A program made the position numbers and the translations under genes. From Microbacterium hydrothermale (GTDB taxonomy: Bacteria > Actinomycetota > Actinomycetes > Actinomycetales > Microbacteriaceae), in NCBI RefSeq assembly GCF_004854025.1, contig NZ_STGM01000001.1, positions 496,001 to 560,000 on the forward strand: a DNA stretch of 64,000 nucleotides, given 5' to 3'. The notes under the pieces are model-generated. The model made no database searches. It was given only the letters and a program-made list of their open reading frames with translations, and was not told where the DNA came from. Of this stretch, positions 38,162 to 48,252 are shown piece by piece; the first letter of the stretch is position 1; each line of letters begins with the position of its first letter.

Positions 38162-38587
38162 ATGCCGCGCGACCTCGCGCTCGTTCCCTCCCGTATGACC
38201 GCCTGGAACGACGCCAAGCCCTTCTTCGAGACGAACGCCGTCGCGCACCTGTCCACGCTGATGCCGGACGGCTCACCGCACGGCATCCCGTTGTGGGTGG
38301 GCGTCGACGGGGATCGCCTCATGATCTTCACCGAGGTCGACACCCTGAAAGACCGCAACATCCGCCGCGACCCCCGGGTCGCCGTCTCCGTGACCGGCGC
38401 CGACAACCCGTACGCGATGGCGTTCGTCCGCGGAGAGGCGGTCGAGCGCGTCGACGGCGACGCCGCGCTGCCGTTCGTCGACCGCATCTCGACGCTCTAC
38501 ACGGGCGAGCCCTACGGACTGCGCGAAGGGCTGGCGGTCTGGTTCATCGAGCCGCGCAAGGCGTGGTCGCGGACGTACGAGGACTGA
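38162..38587 (+). CDS. Pyridoxamine 5'-phosphate oxidase-like (PPOX) protein
   Basis: A 141-residue split-barrel flavoprotein-like enzyme, distinct from the one at 37163. Segments FFETNAVAHLSTLMPDGSPHG, IPLWVGVDGDRLMIFTEVDTLKDRNIRRDPRVAVSV and FVRGEAVERVDGD follow the F420- or FMN-binding PPOX pattern (compare Rv1155). It starts at an ATG just after GAGGCGGGA, 7 bp beyond the small DUF7882-like gene. Likely a reductase of unknown substrate. Confidence 0.82.
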   Translation: MPRDLALVPSRMTAWNDAKPFFETNAVAHLSTLMPDGSPHGIPLWVGVDGDRLMIFTEVDTLKDRNIRRDPRVAVSVTGADNPYAMAFVRGEAVERVDGDAALPFVDRISTLYTGEPYGLREGLAVWFIEPRKAWSRTYED

Positions 38588-38590
38588 CGC

Positions 38591-39742
38591 TCAGAGAACG
38601 AGCGGAAGGACGCCCAGCAGCAGGATCAGCGGGGCGATCACGGCGCCCAGCGCGATGAAGCGGCTCCAGCGCACTTCGATGCCGGCTGCCACGAGACGAT
38701 CGTGCCACAGCAGCGTCGCGAGAGACGCCCAGGGGGTGACGATCGGGCCCGCGTTGACGCCGATGAGCAGCGCGGCGAGGCGCTCGGGCGAACCCGCGAC
38801 CGACTCGAGGGCGAGGTAGGCGGGGAGGTTGTTGATCCCGTTCGCGACCAGCGCGCCGACCCCCGCGAGCTGCCACAGCGATCCGAGGTCGTCGCCCGTC
38901 CCCGCGAGCACCGACATGACCCTCCCGCTGCCGAGGGCCTCGAGAGCGCCGACGGCGAGGAAGAGTCCGCCCGCGAACACCAGCAGCGACCACGGCACCA
39001 GACGGATGCCGAGTGCCTTCGGCGCGCGCAGGGCGAACGCCGCGATGAGTAGCACGGCGGCCGCGACGGCCGGCATCCAGGGCTCCAGCCCCACCACGAG
39101 CAGAGGGAGCAGGGCCAGGGTCACCACGCCGGCCACCCGCAGCAGGATCGGATCGGACACGGCCGGGGGCGCGGCATCCGGGTACGTCTTCGGCAGACGC
39201 CGCAGGAAGACCACAGTGAGCACGATCACCGAGACCGCGATCGCGATGAGCGCCGACGGCCCGAGCAGCACGAGGAACGCGACGGGGTCGTGACCACCGC
39301 CGAGGGCCTCGGATGCCAACAGGTTGGTGAGGTTCGACACCGGCAGCACCAGCGAGGCGGTGTTCGCCAGCACCACCGTCACGAAGGCGAACGGCAGCGG
39401 GTCCATCTTGCGCGCCACCGCCATCGCGACCACGACGGGCGTGAGCAGCACCGCGGTGGTGTCGAGGGAGAGGAAGGCGGTCGCCACCGTCGCCAGCAGC
39501 ACGACGAGGGCCCAGAGCAGCGCCGTGCGCCCGCGGGCGATCCGCGCGAGGCGCGCCGCCACGACGTCGAACAGGCCCGCCTTCGACGCCAACTCCGCCA
39601 CGATCGTGACGGCGACGACGAACAGCAGGATGGGCCAGACACGCTCGGCGACGGCGAGGGCGTCGTCGGCGGGGAAGGCGCCGGTGAGCAGCGCGACGAT
39701 CCCGAGGATCCACAGCACGCCGCCGATGATGGCCAGAGTCAC
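38591..39742 (-). CDS. SLC13/ArsB-type ion transporter
   Basis: A 383-residue integral membrane protein with about ten to eleven helices, beginning LAIIGGVLWILGIVALLTGAF. The family hairpin sequences are visible: FLSLDTTAVLLTPVVVAMA and, in the second half, GINNLPAYLALESV with VNAGPIVTPWASLATLLW, the anion-binding repeats of the ArsB/NhaD/citrate-transporter superfamily. The substrate (arsenite, dicarboxylate or sodium/proton exchange) cannot be assigned; no ars genes lie nearby. GTG at 39742 lies 6 nt from a CATAGT box and may be leaderless. It is convergent with the PPOX gene, 3 bp away. Confidence 0.8.
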   Translation of the reverse strand: MTLAIIGGVLWILGIVALLTGAFPADDALAVAERVWPILLFVVAVTIVAELASKAGLFDVVAARLARIARGRTALLWALVVLLATVATAFLSLDTTAVLLTPVVVAMAVARKMDPLPFAFVTVVLANTASLVLPVSNLTNLLASEALGGGHDPVAFLVLLGPSALIAIAVSVIVLTVVFLRRLPKTYPDAAPPAVSDPILLRVAGVVTLALLPLLVVGLEPWMPAVAAAVLLIAAFALRAPKALGIRLVPWSLLVFAGGLFLAVGALEALGSGRVMSVLAGTGDDLGSLWQLAGVGALVANGINNLPAYLALESVAGSPERLAALLIGVNAGPIVTPWASLATLLWHDRLVAAGIEVRWSRFIALGAVIAPLILLLGVLPLVL

Positions 39743-39824
39743 CGCTCCACTATGGGGCACGCACCGTGCCGTCGAGGCCACGACCGCCCGGTAGCCTGGA
39801 AGCGACCCCTTCAGGAGATGTTCT

Positions 39825-41810
39825 GTGACTGATTTCCCCGCCGATGGCTTCGCCCTCTTCCCCGACCGTTCGGTCGTCGCCCTGCGCGTCAATGGGGAGC
39901 TGAAAGACCTGGCCACGACCGTGACGGCCGACGACCAGGTCGAGCCGGTCACCGTCGACAGCGCGGACGGACTGTCGATCCTGCGCCACTCGACGGCGCA
40001 CGTGCTCGCGCAGGCCGTTCAGCGTGTCAAGCCCCAGGCCAACCTGGGGATCGGCCCGCCCGTCACCGACGGCTTCTACTACGACTTCCAGGTCGACGAG
40101 CCCTTCACCCCCGATGACCTGAAGGTCATCAAGAAGGAGATGGAGCGCATCGTCCGCGAGAACCAGCGGTTCGTGCGCCGCGTCGTCACCGACGACGAGG
40201 CCCGCGCCGAGCTCGCCGACGAACCGTTCAAGCTCGAGCTCATCGGCCTGAAGGGCGGATCCGCCGAGGCCGCGGAGGGCGCCTCGGTCGAGGTCGGCGC
40301 GGGCGAGCTGACGATCTACGACAACGTCACGCGCGACGGAGAGACCGCGTGGAAGGACCTCTGCCGCGGACCCCACGTGCCCGGTACGCGCCTCATCGGC
40401 AACGGCTGGGACCTCACCCGCATCGCGGGTGCCTACTGGCGCGGCAGCGAGAAGAACCCGCAGCTGCAGCGCATCTACGGCACCGCGTGGCCCACCAAAG
40501 ACGAGCTGCGCGCCTACCAGCACCGCCTCGAAGAGGCCGCGAAGCGCGACCATCGCAAGCTCGGCAAAGAGCTCGACCTCTTCTCGTTCCCCGACGAAAT
40601 CGGTCCCGGACTCTCGGTGTTCCACCCCAAGGGCGGCATCATCCGCTACGAGATCGAGCGCTACATGCGCGAGCGCCTGCTCGCGAGCGGCTACGAGGTC
40701 GTCAACACGCCGCACATCACCAAGGGCGATCTGTTCATGACCAGCGGCCACCTGCAGTGGTACGCCGACGGCATGTACCCCCCGATGGTGCTCGACGAGG
40801 TCGTGGATGCCGACGGCCACGTGTCGCGGGAGGGCCAGGAGTACTACCTGAAGCCCATGAACTGCCCGTTCCACAACCTGATCTTCCGCTCGCGCGGACG
40901 CAGCTACCGCGAGCTGCCGCTGCGCCTCAGCGAGTTCGGGTCGGTCTACCGCTACGAGAAGAGCGGCACCCTCGCCGGTCTCACGCGCGTGCGCGGCATG
41001 ACCCAGGACGACACCCACATCTACGTCACGGCCGACCAGGTCAAGGGCGAGCTGACCCACAGCCTCGACTTCGTGCTGCAGACGCTGCGCGACTACGGTC
41101 TGAACGACTTCTACCTGGAGCTGTCGACCAAGGAGGAGGGCAACCCGAAGTTCATCGGCGACGACGCCCTCTGGACCGAAGCGACCGAGACGCTGCGCGA
41201 GGTCGCCGAGGCCTCCGGCCTCGAGCTCGTGCCCGACCCGGGCGGAGCGGCCTTCTACGGTCCGAAGATCTCGGTGCAGGCACGCGACGCGATCGGGCGC
41301 ACGTGGCAGATGTCGACCATCCAGCTCGACTTCAACCAGCCCGAGCGCTTCGAACTCGAGTACACCGGTCCCGACGGGGAGAAGCACCGTCCGGTCATGA
41401 TCCACCGCGCCCTCTTCGGGTCGGTCGAGCGGTTCTTCGCGATCCTGCTCGAGCACTACGCCGGCGCGTTCCCGGTCTGGCTCGCGCCCACGCAGGTCGT
41501 GGCCGTGCCCGTCGCCGCGGAGTACGGCGACTACCTGCAGGGCATCGTCACCGATCTGAAGACCAAGGGCGTTCGCGCCGAGGCCGACCACAGCGACGAC
41601 CGCATGCAGAAGAAGATCCGCACGCACACCACGCAGAAGGTGCCGCTGATGCTGATCGCGGGCGAGCAGGACCGGTCGAACGGGACGGTCTCGTTCCGTT
41701 TCCGCGACGGCACCCAGCTCAACGGCATCCCCGTCGACGAGGCCGTGGCGCGCATCACCGGCGCGATCGCGGCTCGCACCCTTGTGAACACCGCGGAGGA
41801 CCTGGCGTGA
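39825..41810 (+). CDS. thrS: Threonyl-tRNA synthetase
   Basis: Class II synthetase that charges tRNA-Thr, 661 residues. The N-terminal TGS-like domain is followed by the editing domain with [14 protein letters not shown] (HxxxH). Catalytic motifs include [39 protein letters not shown] (motif 2 region with zinc-binding Cys), and [31 protein letters not shown] at motif 3 and the start of the anticodon-binding domain. A short leader with AGGAGA precedes the GTG; no T-box is seen. The stop overlaps the HIT gene by 4 bp. Confidence 0.97.
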   Translation: MTDFPADGFALFPDRSVVALRVNGELKDLATTVTADDQVEPVTVDSADGLSILRHSTAHVLAQAVQRVKPQANLGIGPPVTDGFYYDFQVDEPFTPDDLKVIKKEMERIVRENQRFVRRVVTDDEARAELADEPFKLELIGLKGGSAEAAEGASVEVGAGELTIYDNVTRDGETAWKDLCRGPHVPGTRLIGNGWDLTRIAGAYWRGSEKNPQLQRIYGTAWPTKDELRAYQHRLEEAAKRDHRKLGKELDLFSFPDEIGPGLSVFHPKGGIIRYEIERYMRERLLASGYEVVNTPHITKGDLFMTSGHLQWYADGMYPPMVLDEVVDADGHVSREGQEYYLKPMNCPFHNLIFRSRGRSYRELPLRLSEFGSVYRYEKSGTLAGLTRVRGMTQDDTHIYVTADQVKGELTHSLDFVLQTLRDYGLNDFYLELSTKEEGNPKFIGDDALWTEATETLREVAEASGLELVPDPGGAAFYGPKISVQARDAIGRTWQMSTIQLDFNQPERFELEYTGPDGEKHRPVMIHRALFGSVERFFAILLEHYAGAFPVWLAPTQVVAVPVAAEYGDYLQGIVTDLKTKGVRAEADHSDDRMQKKIRTHTTQKVPLMLIAGEQDRSNGTVSFRFRDGTQLNGIPVDEAVARITGAIAARTLVNTAEDLA

Positions 41811-42430
41811 CCGGCGATCCGGATGCCGCCGCGGCGGGCCCGTCGCCGGTGACCGGCTCGACGGCCCCCGCCGGCGGGTCCGGATCACCGACGACCGACG
41901 CCGAACTCGTCGACGCGATGACCCTGCCCGGTGTTCCCGACGAGTTCCAGCGCCTGTGGACCCCGCATCGCATGGCGTACATCTCGGCCGGTCGCGAGCC
42001 GATGGAGAAGAACTGCCCGTTCTGCGCCGCACCCGACATGAGCGACGAAGACGGGCTGATCGTCGCGCGCGGCAAGACCGCGTACGTTCTGCTCAACCTC
42101 TTCCCCTACAACTCGGGCCACCTGCTCGTGTGCCCGTACCGTCACATCGCCACGTACGACCAGGCGACCGACGAAGAGGTCGCCGAAATCGGCGCTCTCA
42201 CCCAGCGGGGCATGCGGGTGCTCCGCGCGGTCTCGAACTGCGACGGGTTCAACCTGGGGATGAACCAGGGGGCGATCGCCGGGGCGGGCGTCGACGCGCA
42301 CCTGCACCAGCACATCGTGCCGCGGTGGGCCTCGGATGCCAACTTCTTCCCGATCATCGCCAAGACCAAGGCCCTGCCGCAGCTGTTGGGCGATGTGCGC
42401 CGCGCGGTGTCGGAGGCGTGGGACGCCTGA
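41807..42430 (+). CDS. HIT domain nucleotide hydrolase/transferase
   Basis: A 207-residue protein whose first 50 residues are Pro/Ser/Gly-rich and flexible. The HIT domain starts at [22 protein letters not shown], which has a CxxC that may bind zinc, and contains [19 protein letters not shown] and the signature [11 protein letters not shown]. It resembles the actinobacterial diadenosine polyphosphate phosphorylase group next to thrS, as in mycobacteria. GTG at 41807 overlaps the thrS stop (GTGA). It may clear Ap4A, a by-product of synthetases; that is a context-based guess. Confidence 0.88.
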   Translation: MTGDPDAAAAGPSPVTGSTAPAGGSGSPTTDAELVDAMTLPGVPDEFQRLWTPHRMAYISAGREPMEKNCPFCAAPDMSDEDGLIVARGKTAYVLLNLFPYNSGHLLVCPYRHIATYDQATDEEVAEIGALTQRGMRVLRAVSNCDGFNLGMNQGAIAGAGVDAHLHQHIVPRWASDANFFPIIAKTKALPQLLGDVRRAVSEAWDA

Positions 42431-42474
42431 TCCGCGTCATCCACAACCCTCGCTCGCGCGAGCGGGCACCTGGC

Positions 42475-42480
42475 TACGGT
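42475..42480 (+). promoter_or_regulatory. -10 box of leaderless lipoprotein promoter
   Basis: TACGGT is 6 nt before the ATG at 42487. Confidence 0.45.
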
Positions 42481-42486
42481 GTCCCC

Positions 42487-43092
42487 ATGAACGCCCCCGG
42501 TCGACCTCTCGCTCTCACGCTTATGCTCGCCGCCGTCCTCGCGGCGACCACGGCGTGCATCCCCCTCCCGAGCCCCCTCGACCGCGGCGACGCGGCGGAG
42601 GCGCCGAGCAGCGTGACGACGGAGGCCCCCTCGACCGCGCCGGGCGACGAGGCGACCGTCGACCCCGACGACTACTCCGACGTCTTCGCCGAGCGCGACG
42701 AGTTCTTCCGCGCGCAGCAGCTGCCCATGGACGGCACCCCGCTCGTCGCGGTGACCCCGGCCCAGAAGGATTTCATCACGCAGCAGCGGGCGTACGTCGA
42801 GCAGCAGGGATTGTCGTGGACGGCCTCCGATGAGAATCTCGCCCTGGCCCTGGCAGGGGACGCGTGCGAGACCGCCATCCTGAGCCGGCACCGCGTTGAC
42901 TCGTCGACCCTCATCGCGCACGTCACCACGTCGCCGCTGTTCGCGCAGCTGATCCCCGCCGACCTCGAGGGCGACGCCCGCACGACGGCGGAGGCCCCGA
43001 TCGCGAGCGTCATGGTGTTCGGCACGACGTTCCTGTGCCCCGAAGACGGCGACCAGTGGGTGGCCGCCTATCGCGAGGTGTACGGGGGCTGA
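42487..43092 (+). CDS. Putative lipoprotein, first of two tandem paralogs
   Basis: A 201-residue exported protein. The signal peptide LALTLMLAAVLAATTAC ends in a cysteine, a plausible lipobox. A Thr/Ser/Pro-rich linker follows, then a domain of about 130 residues with VFAERDEFFRAQQLP, VTPAQKDFITQQRAYVEQQG, NLALALAGDACETAILSRHRV and TTFLCPEDGDQWVAAYREVYG. Two conserved cysteines in this domain may form a disulfide. The next gene encodes the same domain. I do not recognise the family. Leaderless ATG start. Confidence 0.75.
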   Translation: MNAPGRPLALTLMLAAVLAATTACIPLPSPLDRGDAAEAPSSVTTEAPSTAPGDEATVDPDDYSDVFAERDEFFRAQQLPMDGTPLVAVTPAQKDFITQQRAYVEQQGLSWTASDENLALALAGDACETAILSRHRVDSSTLIAHVTTSPLFAQLIPADLEGDARTTAEAPIASVMVFGTTFLCPEDGDQWVAAYREVYGG

Positions 43093-43124
43093 CCGCGCGT
43101 TCCGGCGCTCCGTCGCGCGGACGC

Positions 43125-43130
43125 TAACGT
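43125..43130 (+). promoter_or_regulatory. -10 box of second leaderless lipoprotein promoter
   Basis: TAACGT is 6 nt before the ATG at 43137; a GTG at 43131 directly abuts it and is therefore less likely to be the start. Confidence 0.45.
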
Positions 43131-43136
43131 GTGAGC

Positions 43137-43715
43137 ATGACCCGCTCGTTCCTGTCGGCCCTCGGCATCGTCTCGGCAGGGGTGCTCGGTCTCGCCGGAT
43201 GCGCATCGAACGGTCTCGACGCCCGAGCCCCCGAACCCACGGTGACGGCACGCCTGGACGGCCAAGCCGCTGTCGACGCCATGGATCCGAAGGTGCTGGC
43301 CGAGTACGAGTCGTTCTTCGCGGAGCAGAACTATCCCGAGGACGAGACGAGCCCCCTGACGCCGACCACGGCTGCCCAGGACGCCTTCGTCGCCGAAGAA
43401 CGCGCGATGTTCACCGAGCGCGGCTGGGAGTGGAACGCAGACGAGCAGACGATCGCGCTGAGTCTGGCGTTCGAGGGATGCGGGGTCGCGATCCTCAACG
43501 GGCATGCGGTGGACGCGGAGCTACTGCGTCACCATGTCGCGTTCTCGGAGCTGTTCGCGTACCTCATCGATCCCGAGGCGACCGAGGATCAGAGACGCGC
43601 CGCCGAGGCGGACTTCTCCGGGACCCTCGTATCGGGCACCGTTCACCTCTGCCCCGATGACGGGGCGTCATGGAGCGCGGCGTGGAACGAGGTCTACGGG
43701 GAGACGAACGGCTAG
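43137..43715 (+). CDS. Putative lipoprotein, second of two tandem paralogs
   Basis: A 192-residue protein with signal peptide FLSALGIVSAGVLGLAGC and a good lipobox (LAGC). The mature part repeats the plan of the preceding gene: EYESFFAEQNYPEDE, TAAQDAFVAEERAMFTERGW, IALSLAFEGCGVAILNGHAV and GTVHLCPDDGASWSAAWNEVYG. The paired cysteines and the final EVYG are conserved between the two. It has its own leaderless promoter, so the two can be regulated separately. It overlaps the 3' end of pdxY by 4 bp on the other strand. Function unknown. Confidence 0.75.
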   Translation: MTRSFLSALGIVSAGVLGLAGCASNGLDARAPEPTVTARLDGQAAVDAMDPKVLAEYESFFAEQNYPEDETSPLTPTTAAQDAFVAEERAMFTERGWEWNADEQTIALSLAFEGCGVAILNGHAVDAELLRHHVAFSELFAYLIDPEATEDQRRAAEADFSGTLVSGTVHLCPDDGASWSAAWNEVYGETNG

Positions 43716-44563
43716 CGCACCTGGCGAACGCCGAACTGCAGACGCGGGTGGGCGTACGCCTCCTGCGACTCCACGAGGCGCAGCTCGCGCGAGCCCGACT
43801 CGTAGGTGTTCGACAGCAGGTCGAAGACGCTGGACGCCGTGCGCGCGAGAGCGTCGGCGGCATCGCCGCTGCGCCGGTAGTGCGCGGTGAACAGCGCCGC
43901 GGTCACGTCGCCCGAGCCGTTGGCCTTCATCGGGATGAGCGGCGTCTGCACGATCCACGCGCCGGTGTCGTCGACGACCATCATCTCGATGGTGTCGGGC
44001 TCCCGGTCGGGCCGCTCCACGCTGGTCACGAGGACGGTGCGCGGACCGCGGGCGCGAACGAGATCGGCCGACTCGAGGGTCGAATCGATGCTGCCGGGCT
44101 CGGTGCCGGTCAAGAAGCCCAGCTCGAACTGGTTGGGCGTGATGATGTCGGCCACCGGCACCACGCGCTCGCGCAGGAGCTCGGGGATCGCGGGCGCCAC
44201 GAAGCACCCCGACTTGGCGTTGCCCATGACGGGATCGCAGGCGTAGACGGCATCCGGATTCGCCTTCTTCACGCGTGCGACGGCGTCGATGATGACGTCG
44301 CCGATACCCTCACCGCCCTGGTAGCCCGAGAGCACCACGTCGATCTCGGGGAAGATGCCGCGGTCCTCGATGCCCGCGATCACGTCGGCGACGTCGGCCG
44401 GCGAGATGAGGGGTCCGCGCCAGGCGCCGTAGCCGGTGTGGTTCGAGAAGTTCACCGTGTACACCGGCAGCACCTCGACGCCGATGCGCTGGAGGGGGAA
44501 GGCCGCGGCGGAGTTGCCGACGTGCCCGTACGCGACGGCGGACTGGATCGAGAGAACCTTCAT
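43712..44563 (-). CDS. pdxY: Pyridoxal kinase PdxY
   Basis: A 283-residue ribokinase-fold kinase that phosphorylates pyridoxal in the B6 salvage pathway. Segments: MKVLSIQSAVAYGHVGNSAA (substrate-binding start), VYTVNFSNHTGYG, VLSGYQGGEGIGDVI, YACDPVMGNAKSGCFV, ADIITPNQFELGFLTG, and the anion hole and catalytic Asp in MKANGSGDVTAALFTAHY. Its ATG overlaps the pdxR stop by 4 bp, so it is made with that regulator. Opposite the lipoprotein gene at its 3' end. Confidence 0.94.
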   Translation of the reverse strand: MKVLSIQSAVAYGHVGNSAAAFPLQRIGVEVLPVYTVNFSNHTGYGAWRGPLISPADVADVIAGIEDRGIFPEIDVVLSGYQGGEGIGDVIIDAVARVKKANPDAVYACDPVMGNAKSGCFVAPAIPELLRERVVPVADIITPNQFELGFLTGTEPGSIDSTLESADLVRARGPRTVLVTSVERPDREPDTIEMMVVDDTGAWIVQTPLIPMKANGSGDVTAALFTAHYRRSGDAADALARTASSVFDLLSNTYESGSRELRLVESQEAYAHPRLQFGVRQVR

Positions 44564-45918
44564 GCGTCGATCCTTCCACTTCCGGCGTCACCGCGGAGCA
44601 CACCGCAGGCCCGGGCGAGGTCGTCGGCGAGGGTGCGGCGCGAGGCGTCGTCGAGATCGTGCACGGTGAGACGCAGGAACGAGCCACGGGAGGCGTCACC
44701 GCCACCGCCGTCGAGGAAGAAGGGATCCCCCTCCCGCACGAGCCAGCCGCGACGCATGAGGTCCTCCCGCACGCGCGCAGCCGGCACCGACGGCGTGAGC
44801 GGCACCCACAGGTTGAGGCCGTCACCGGGGACGACGGGCAGTCCGCGCGCGGTGAGCTCGCGCGCGAATTCCGCGTTGCGCTCGGCGTAGTGCACCGCCG
44901 CGCGCTCGATGTGCGCGCGCACGGCGTCGTCGGTGACGAGCGCCAGGGTCAGCCGCTGCAAGATGTGGCTCACCCAGGTGGTCCCGGGAGTGAGCCGGAT
45001 GGCGAGGCCGTCGGCGGTGTCGGGATCGGATGCCGTGACGGCGAGGCACGTGTCGGGGCCGAGGAACTTCGACATCGAGCGGATGCGTGCCCACCGTCGT
45101 TGCGACGCGCCGATGACCGACTGCAGGGGCGCCCGCGACAGCAGGGAGAAGTGATCGTCCTCGATCACGAGCACGTACGGGTGGGCGACGAGGACCTCGC
45201 GCAGCGCCGCCGCGCGCTCGGCGCTGAGGCTCGCGCCGGTGGGGTTGTGCGCACGCGGCGTGACGATGACGGCCCGCACCCCGGCGTCCAACGCGGCAAG
45301 CAGTCCCTCGACGGTCATGCCCTCGGCATCCACGGGAACGGGCACCGCGCGGTAACCGCCCGTGCGCACCGTGTGCAGGGCCGACAGGAAGCAGGGGTCT
45401 TCGAGTGCCACCGCGTCGTCGCGCTGCAGCGCCTGGGCCAGCAGGCGTTCGATCGCATCGCTCGCCCCGCTCGTGACGGTGATGCGCATGTCGTCGTGGG
45501 GGAGTTGTTCGGCCATCCACTGGCGCGCCCACGCCTCCAGACCCGGGTCGATCACGGGCTCGCCGTACAGGACCGGACGAGCCGAGCGGGCGAGGGCCGC
45601 GGTGGGATCGGGGATGAGCGCGGGATCGGGGTTTCCCGTTCCCACGTCTCGCAGCACCGTGTCGGGCGCGTATCCCTCCTGCGCCACGGTCGCGCGATCA
45701 GCGACGCGCGTGCCGCCGCGGCCGCGCGACTCGACGAGGCCCGCCTGGGCGAGCTGCCGGTAGGCGGCGACGACGGTGTTGCGGTTGACGCCCAGCTCGC
45801 CCGCGAGCGACCGGACGGGAGGCAGGAGAGTGCCGGGCGGCAGTTCTCCGCGCTCGATGCGCGTGCGCAGGCCGACGGCGATCTCGGATGCCGAGCGGCC
45901 GGTGATGTCGATGGTCAT
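44560..45918 (-). CDS. pdxR: MocR-family PLP-sensing regulator PdxR
   Basis: A 452-residue GntR/MocR regulator: N-terminal winged helix (residues 1-75; GELPPGTLLPPVRSLAGELG, VNRNTVVAAYRQLAQAGLVE) and an aminotransferase-fold domain (from about 110) that senses PLP. The PLP lysine is in SMSKFLGPD and other fold landmarks are HNPTGASLSAERAA and VIEDDHFSLL. PdxR proteins activate pdxST and often repress themselves; the divergent pdxS start 96 bp away fits. It forms an operon with pdxY through an ATGA overlap. Confidence 0.92.
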   Translation of the reverse strand: MTIDITGRSASEIAVGLRTRIERGELPPGTLLPPVRSLAGELGVNRNTVVAAYRQLAQAGLVESRGRGGTRVADRATVAQEGYAPDTVLRDVGTGNPDPALIPDPTAALARSARPVLYGEPVIDPGLEAWARQWMAEQLPHDDMRITVTSGASDAIERLLAQALQRDDAVALEDPCFLSALHTVRTGGYRAVPVPVDAEGMTVEGLLAALDAGVRAVIVTPRAHNPTGASLSAERAAALREVLVAHPYVLVIEDDHFSLLSRAPLQSVIGASQRRWARIRSMSKFLGPDTCLAVTASDPDTADGLAIRLTPGTTWVSHILQRLTLALVTDDAVRAHIERAAVHYAERNAEFARELTARGLPVVPGDGLNLWVPLTPSVPAARVREDLMRRGWLVREGDPFFLDGGGGDASRGSFLRLTVHDLDDASRRTLADDLARACGVLRGDAGSGRIDA

Positions 45919-46014
45919 ACGCCCCCAAAGCTTTCGACCAGCTTATGTCCTGCGCCATGCTACGGTTTGGCCTAAGCCAATAGATCGCGCCCCGAAGCGC
46001 GGAACGGAGCAGTC
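45919..46014. promoter_or_regulatory. pdxR-pdxS divergent control region
   Basis: A 96-bp gap, AT-richer than its surroundings. It contains the inverted repeat TTGGC/GCCAA (45967-45980) and a palindromic AAAGCTTT (45927-45934) near the pdxR start. The layout fits a PdxR operator region, but the site itself is a guess. GGAACGGAGC before the ATG at 46015 is the pdxS ribosome site. Confidence 0.45.
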
Positions 46015-46888
<874 letters not shown>

Positions 46889-46899
<11 letters not shown>

Positions 46900-47509
46900 C
46901 AGCCCCCGCGTCGGCGTCCTCGCCCTGCAGGGCGACGTGCGCGAGCACCTCGCCGTCCTGACCGCCCTCGGCGCCGACGCGCGACCCGTGCGTCGGCCCG
47001 AGGAACTCGCCGCCGTGGAGGGCCTCGTCCTCCCCGGCGGCGAGTCGAGCGTCATCGACAAGCTCGCCCGCGCGTTCGGGATGTTCGACCCGATCCGCGA
47101 CGCGATCGCCGCGGGGATGCCGACGTACGGCACGTGCGCGGGTCTCATCCTGCTCGCCGACCGGATCGACGGCGGCATCGAGGGCCAGCAGACCTTCGGC
47201 GGGATCGACGCGCGCGTCGCGCGCAACGTCTTCGGCAGCCAGACCGCCTCCTTCGAGACCGACCTCGCGGTCCCCGCCCTCGGCGATCCGCCGGTGCACG
47301 CCGTGTTCATCCGCGCGCCCGCGGTTCTCGAGTGGGGCCCGGATGCCGAGCCCCTGGCATCCCTTCCCGACGGACGCGTCGTGGCGATCGAGCAGGGGGC
47401 CCTGCTCGGCACGGCCTTCCACCCCGAGTCGACGGGGGAGACGCGCTTTCACGCGCGGTTCCTCGACCGCGTGCGCGATCGGCGCGGCGCGGACGTCGTC
47501 GCATCGTGA
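46889..47509 (+). CDS. pdxT: Pyridoxal 5'-phosphate synthase glutaminase subunit PdxT
   Basis: Glutaminase that channels ammonia to PdxS. A 206-residue class I amidotransferase with [38 protein letters not shown], the nucleophile in [19 protein letters not shown], and the catalytic His-Glu in [16 protein letters not shown] chose the GTG at 46889, which overlaps the pdxS end by 11 bp; the residues coded further upstream in this frame lack family resemblance. The pair completes a full de novo B6 pathway next to salvage kinase and regulator. Confidence 0.95.
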
Positions 47510-47563
47510 CGCGGCGAAGCCTCCGCGCTCTCCGGTGAGGTGGGTCGAGCCGGGGCGATCTCG

Positions 47564-48040
47564 TTACGGGAACAGCACGAGGACGTCGCCGGGCCAGATT
47601 TCCCGGTCCATGCGTGTGTCGCTCATCGCGGGGATCGTCGAGTAGTCGAGGCAGAACCGACCGGCGATCGCGACGATGTTGTCGTTGGGCGCGACGGTGT
47701 AGAACTTCGGCACCCCGTCGACCACCTCGACCTCGCCTGAGGCTTTCGCCCGCGGGCCCTGATCGTACGGGGTCGACCCGAGGGGCGGCGGGTAGCTGGT
47801 GTCGCAGAAGAGGGGGGCGCGGTCGGCGCGGTCGGCGAGCGGCTCGGTCACCGTCGGGGGCACCTCGGGGGAGGCCACGGGGGTCGGCGTGACCGAGGGG
47901 GCCGGGGTAACGCCTTCGGCGGTCCTATGGCCGCCGGACGCGACGGTGCCGAGGGTTTCGAACGCGGGAAGGGCGAGAGCGACGAGCCCCGCGACGACGA
48001 CGCCAGACGCGGCGAGGGCGATGATCGAGCGGCGGTTCAT
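47564..48040 (-). CDS. LysM-like domain membrane or secreted protein
   Basis: A 158-residue protein with an N-terminal hydrophobic segment (RRSIIALAASGVVVAGLVALAL), a Pro/Thr/Val-rich linker and a C-terminal LysM-like fold: FYTVAPNDNIVAIAGRFCL, ending DREIWPGDVLVLFP. LysM domains bind peptidoglycan, so this is probably a small cell-wall-associated protein. It has two cysteines in the exported part. The ATG at 48040 is chosen; the frame extends upstream without a better start. Alone between pdxT and yebC. Confidence 0.75.
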   Translation of the reverse strand: MNRRSIIALAASGVVVAGLVALALPAFETLGTVASGGHRTAEGVTPAPSVTPTPVASPEVPPTVTEPLADRADRAPLFCDTSYPPPLGSTPYDQGPRAKASGEVEVVDGVPKFYTVAPNDNIVAIAGRFCLDYSTIPAMSDTRMDREIWPGDVLVLFP

Positions 48041-48240
48041 CCGTCCACCCTCGCATCCGCCCGGAGCCGTCGCCAATCGCCGGACGGCTCGTCGAGGTCG
48101 GGGCCGCCGCGGAGGCACGGCTGCGCGCTGCGACCGACGCGTGCGCGGGCGGATCGCCCCAAGACCGAGGACGCTGGGAACCAACACCCCGACAAGCGGG
48201 CCGCCCACGGCGAGCAGCCGCGAGCCATTCCGTCATCCTT

Positions 48241-48246
48241 TATCTT
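48241..48246 (+). promoter_or_regulatory. -10 box of leaderless yebC promoter
   Basis: TATCTT is 6 nt before the ATG at 48253. Confidence 0.5.
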
Positions 48247-48252
48247 TGAGGT

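Noticed and set aside
39745..39825. T-box before thrS
   Set aside because: The leader after TAGCCT is only about 20 nt, too short for a T-box; the alaS leader also shows none.
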